Positions 61,921 to 64,000 of a stretch of DNA of 64,000 bases are shown in pieces. Source of the DNA: Erpobdella octoculata (lineage: Eukaryota > Annelida > Clitellata > Hirudinida > Erpobdellidae); assembly GCA_963978895.1 (NCBI GenBank), contig OZ022244.1, positions 6,389,980 to 6,453,979 of the forward strand, in the 5' to 3' direction. The notes under the pieces were generated by a model that was given only the letters and a program-made list of their open reading frames with translations, did not search any database and was not told where the DNA came from. A program made the translations under genes and the position numbers. Within the stretch, counting starts at the first letter, position 1, and each line of letters starts with the position of its first letter.

Positions 61921-62045
61921 CAAGTGCATTAAGTTGGACAAGGACCGGCAAATCGACTCACCATGCAGCTAGCAATTTAACCAGCCTCGGATTATCCTCA
62001 TAGGCTATGGTATCGCTCCGCCGCTTTCCTCCCGGCTGCTGCCTC

Positions 62046-62464
62046 AAGCCTAAAATCTACTGAAACAAGCAAAGTATACTTGAAGTATTTTGTGTGTGCC
62101 ACCAATTGGTGTTTTATGAAATTTAAGTATTAGTTGGTAAGCAAGACCAGTTGACTTTTCTTAGCGCTTTTAACTGTACTATAACAAATAAGGTAACTAT
62201 CTTTTTGGTTTAAATGCAATAAATTATTTCTCAATAATATTAAAACTAACTATATTGTATTTTATAATAGTTGTAAAAGCTTTTCCTCAGAAAACATATA
62301 ACTAACAGTTGATGGTTCTAAAATAGATAATGTTCCAGTAACAAATTTTTAGAAGTCTCTATGTTGATCAACACTTAACATGGGCTCATTATGTTAATTA
62401 TGTTTTCATCTTTTTTTATAGGTCTATATATTAAAATATAAACTAAATTCCCGTTGTTGGTACC
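62046..62464. other. AT-rich DNA upstream of tRNA-Leu, no gene seen
   Basis: Nothing assignable. Confidence 0.6.
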
Positions 62465-62546
62465 GGTAGCGTGGCCGAGCGGTCTAAGGCGCTGGTTTAA
62501 GGCACCAGTCTCTTCGGAGGCGTGGGTTCGAATCCCACCGCTGCCA
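62465..62546 (+). tRNA. trnL-AAG: tRNA-Leu(AAG)
   Basis: 82 nt. The acceptor stem GGTAGCG/CGCTGCC pairs fully (one G-U). The anticodon stem CTGGT/ACCAG closes the loop TTAAGGC with anticodon AAG. There is a long class II variable arm (TCTCTTCGGAGG), T stem GTGGG/CCCAC with loop TTCGAAT, and discriminator A. A TTTT pol III terminator follows within a few bases. Internal A and B boxes are intact, so it should be functional in decoding CTT/CTC leucine codons. Confidence 0.95.
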
Positions 62547-62888
62547 GTAATTTTGCGCAAACGTCAACATTGTTGTGGCAATGCAAAATTAACTGAATTC
62601 GATATAAAATGTTGTTTGACAAATTGGTTGAAAGAGTTATGCAATACAAAATTATTTTTTTTCAATTTATTAAACTAACATTATTTGACGATTTTGTAAC
62701 ACGAGTTAGATCAGACAATCTTTTATTTTCGCCAAGCAAATTAAGTAGTGGAAACATTTATGTATCTCCAGGTTTTAATGATACAAGTTTTCCTAAATCA
62801 AAGGCGAATATTATTTTTAAAACAGTTTAATTGTAACATTGATATATACAACTGATATTGTGATGTTAAGTATTTTTCAAAAAGAAAA
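62547..62888. other. AT-rich DNA between tRNA genes, no gene seen
   Basis: A 70-codon plus-strand frame at 62609-62830 has no recognisable features. Confidence 0.5.
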
Positions 62889-62959
62889 GGTTCAGGTGAG
62901 GTTCGAACTCGTGACCTACTGGGTGTAAAGCAGACGAGATAACCACTACACCACAAATC
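62889..62959 (-). pseudogene. tRNA-Val(TAC)-like relic
   Basis: On the minus strand the D-arm TGTAGTGGTTATC, loop TTTACAC with anticodon TAC, and B box GAGTTCGAACCTC are kept. The acceptor stem (GATTTGT with CTGAACC) and the anticodon stem (TCTGC with CCAGT) have several mismatches, so it is probably a dead copy or a SINE head. Confidence 0.7.
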
Positions 62960-64000
62960 ATCTGTCAATTTATTGATGACTAGCTTATTTGTCACTTATT
63001 TTCATGCTTTTATTTACTTACTTTTCAGGACGTCCATCGGATGTCCGCAAACAATTTGAAATTCGGTTAACCAATGTAAAATGTAAATGTAAAATTTTTC
63101 TAATTTAAAAGTTTGTAATTAAAAACTGTCACTTATTACAAAAACAAAGAGTTTTGAAAAAGTTGTTCTAATGTTAAGCTAAACCAAAACACCTTTAATT
63201 TTAAAACACCGACTTTATAGGCACAAAAATCAGGCCTTAAAGAAAAAATGCATGTGGTTTTTTTTGTTGGCTGAATTTTCAATTCCTCATTAAATTATTG
63301 ATACATCAAGGAAATTTTGGGCTAAATATTTGATTACTAGATACCATGTTTTTTAAACAAAGAGTAAAACAGCAAAGTTAAATTTTATAAGTTTTAGAGT
63401 TGTAAACTAAATTATTCCTCAAGAAATTGAATGAAAATAAAAGCGTTGTTTTAAACGCACTAAAACAATAAATGAAAATATATATCAGTCAATTAAATAA
63501 CTAAACAGGTAAAACGTTTACTATTTTAATCACTATAGCCTGGTTGAATAAAAAATTTTAAAAATAAAACGTTTGCTATGTCTTCTAAAATTTTATTCAA
63601 CTGGATTTTAAATTGCATTTCTACAAATACAACTTCCAATTAAAAAAAACATAATAAAAATAATCAGGTTTTTGTTTTACGCTTTATTTTGAAAAAAAAT
63701 ATTTAATAGAAATACGCACAACGCCAAATAACTTTGTTTACTGCCTGAACGATTATTTGTTCATTTTACAAGAACCATTGTCTTATCAGCATATTTTTAT
63801 CAGCTTTCAAAAACTTTGAAAAGTCAAATCCCATAATTCTATAAAACATAAGTTTATTCTAAAACGGTGTTGAATAAACAAATTGGAGATGTTTTCAAAT
63901 TAACAATTGCACAAGGTTTGTTTTATTAACGTATGAAATAAATATTCTGTCCTACTAAAATACTAATAAGTGTAATAGTCACTTATTCTTTCAATCTTTG
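62960..64000. other. AT-rich intergenic DNA to the window edge, no gene seen
   Basis: No exon, element end or RNA gene was recognised. Confidence 0.6.

Larger units (their letters stand above)
61150..62045. repeat. Repeat blocks X and Y, minus orientation, with SINE inside Y
   Basis: X (61150-61340) and Y (61505-62045) are reverse complements of the blocks at 55812-56622. Y is split by a SINE at 61665-61920. The order X then Y is the same along the plus strand at both sites although each block is inverted, so a single simple inversion does not explain them. Confidence 0.8.

Overview
The window looks like nuclear DNA of an AT-rich invertebrate metazoan. Genes are split by GT-AG introns, there is a nuclear-type tRNA-Leu, short CCCTAA telomere-type blocks occur, and the one recognisable host gene is a LARGE-type glycosyltransferase, a metazoan family. 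I cannot name the phylum. Almost everything else is transposable elements (TEs), their decayed remains and simple-sequence DNA. Most long reading frames here are artefacts of TA, ATT, ACTC or GAAT microsatellites.

Layout. 1-3.96 kb: a TIR element (995-3964) with a broken DUF4806-like gene and a 61-bp tandem array. 3.97-9.5 kb: a nested stack. A Helitron Rep fragment is split by a pogo-like transposon (3983-9338, TA duplication); that is split by a Helitron (5339-8808, precise A|T insertion); that contains tandem Penelope-like element (PLE) pieces and a hammerhead ribozyme motif. 9.7-12.6 kb: a C/G-rich inverted element with telomere-like repeats, a pogo-type MITE and a hAT-type MITE. 13.0-14.9 kb: six exons of the LARGE-like gene on the minus strand. 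15.2-22.4 kb: a tRNA-derived SINE, then an R4/Dong-like restriction-endonuclease retrotransposon flanked by ATT repeats and split by a 1.77-kb MULE-like element (9-bp target duplication) carrying a Ulp1 protease-PHD fragment. 24.3 kb: a 418-bp ACTC array. 25.9-31.8 kb: a MULE with long terminal inverted repeats whose eight-exon SWIM-transposase gene appears intact. 31.8-37.8 kb: a hAT MITE with 8-bp duplication, a second PLE start with a second hammerhead motif, and several tandem arrays. 38.8-48.4 kb: Helitron copies, a giant GAAT array, and a frameshifted, 3'-truncated Rep-helicase gene. 48.4-64 kb: AT-rich, gene-poor DNA made partly of diverged duplicated blocks, with a jockey-like RT relic, two SINEs, a 106-codon unidentified ORF, a good tRNA-Leu(AAG) and a decayed tRNA-Val-like sequence.

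The elements do not form one pathway; they record serial insertion. The most notable items are the precise nesting, the two covarying hammerhead motifs at PLE starts, the MULE-like element carrying a Ulp1-PHD segment, and the apparently complete MULE gene with a transmembrane N-terminus and a duplicated exon. All calls come from reading the sequence; no database search was run.
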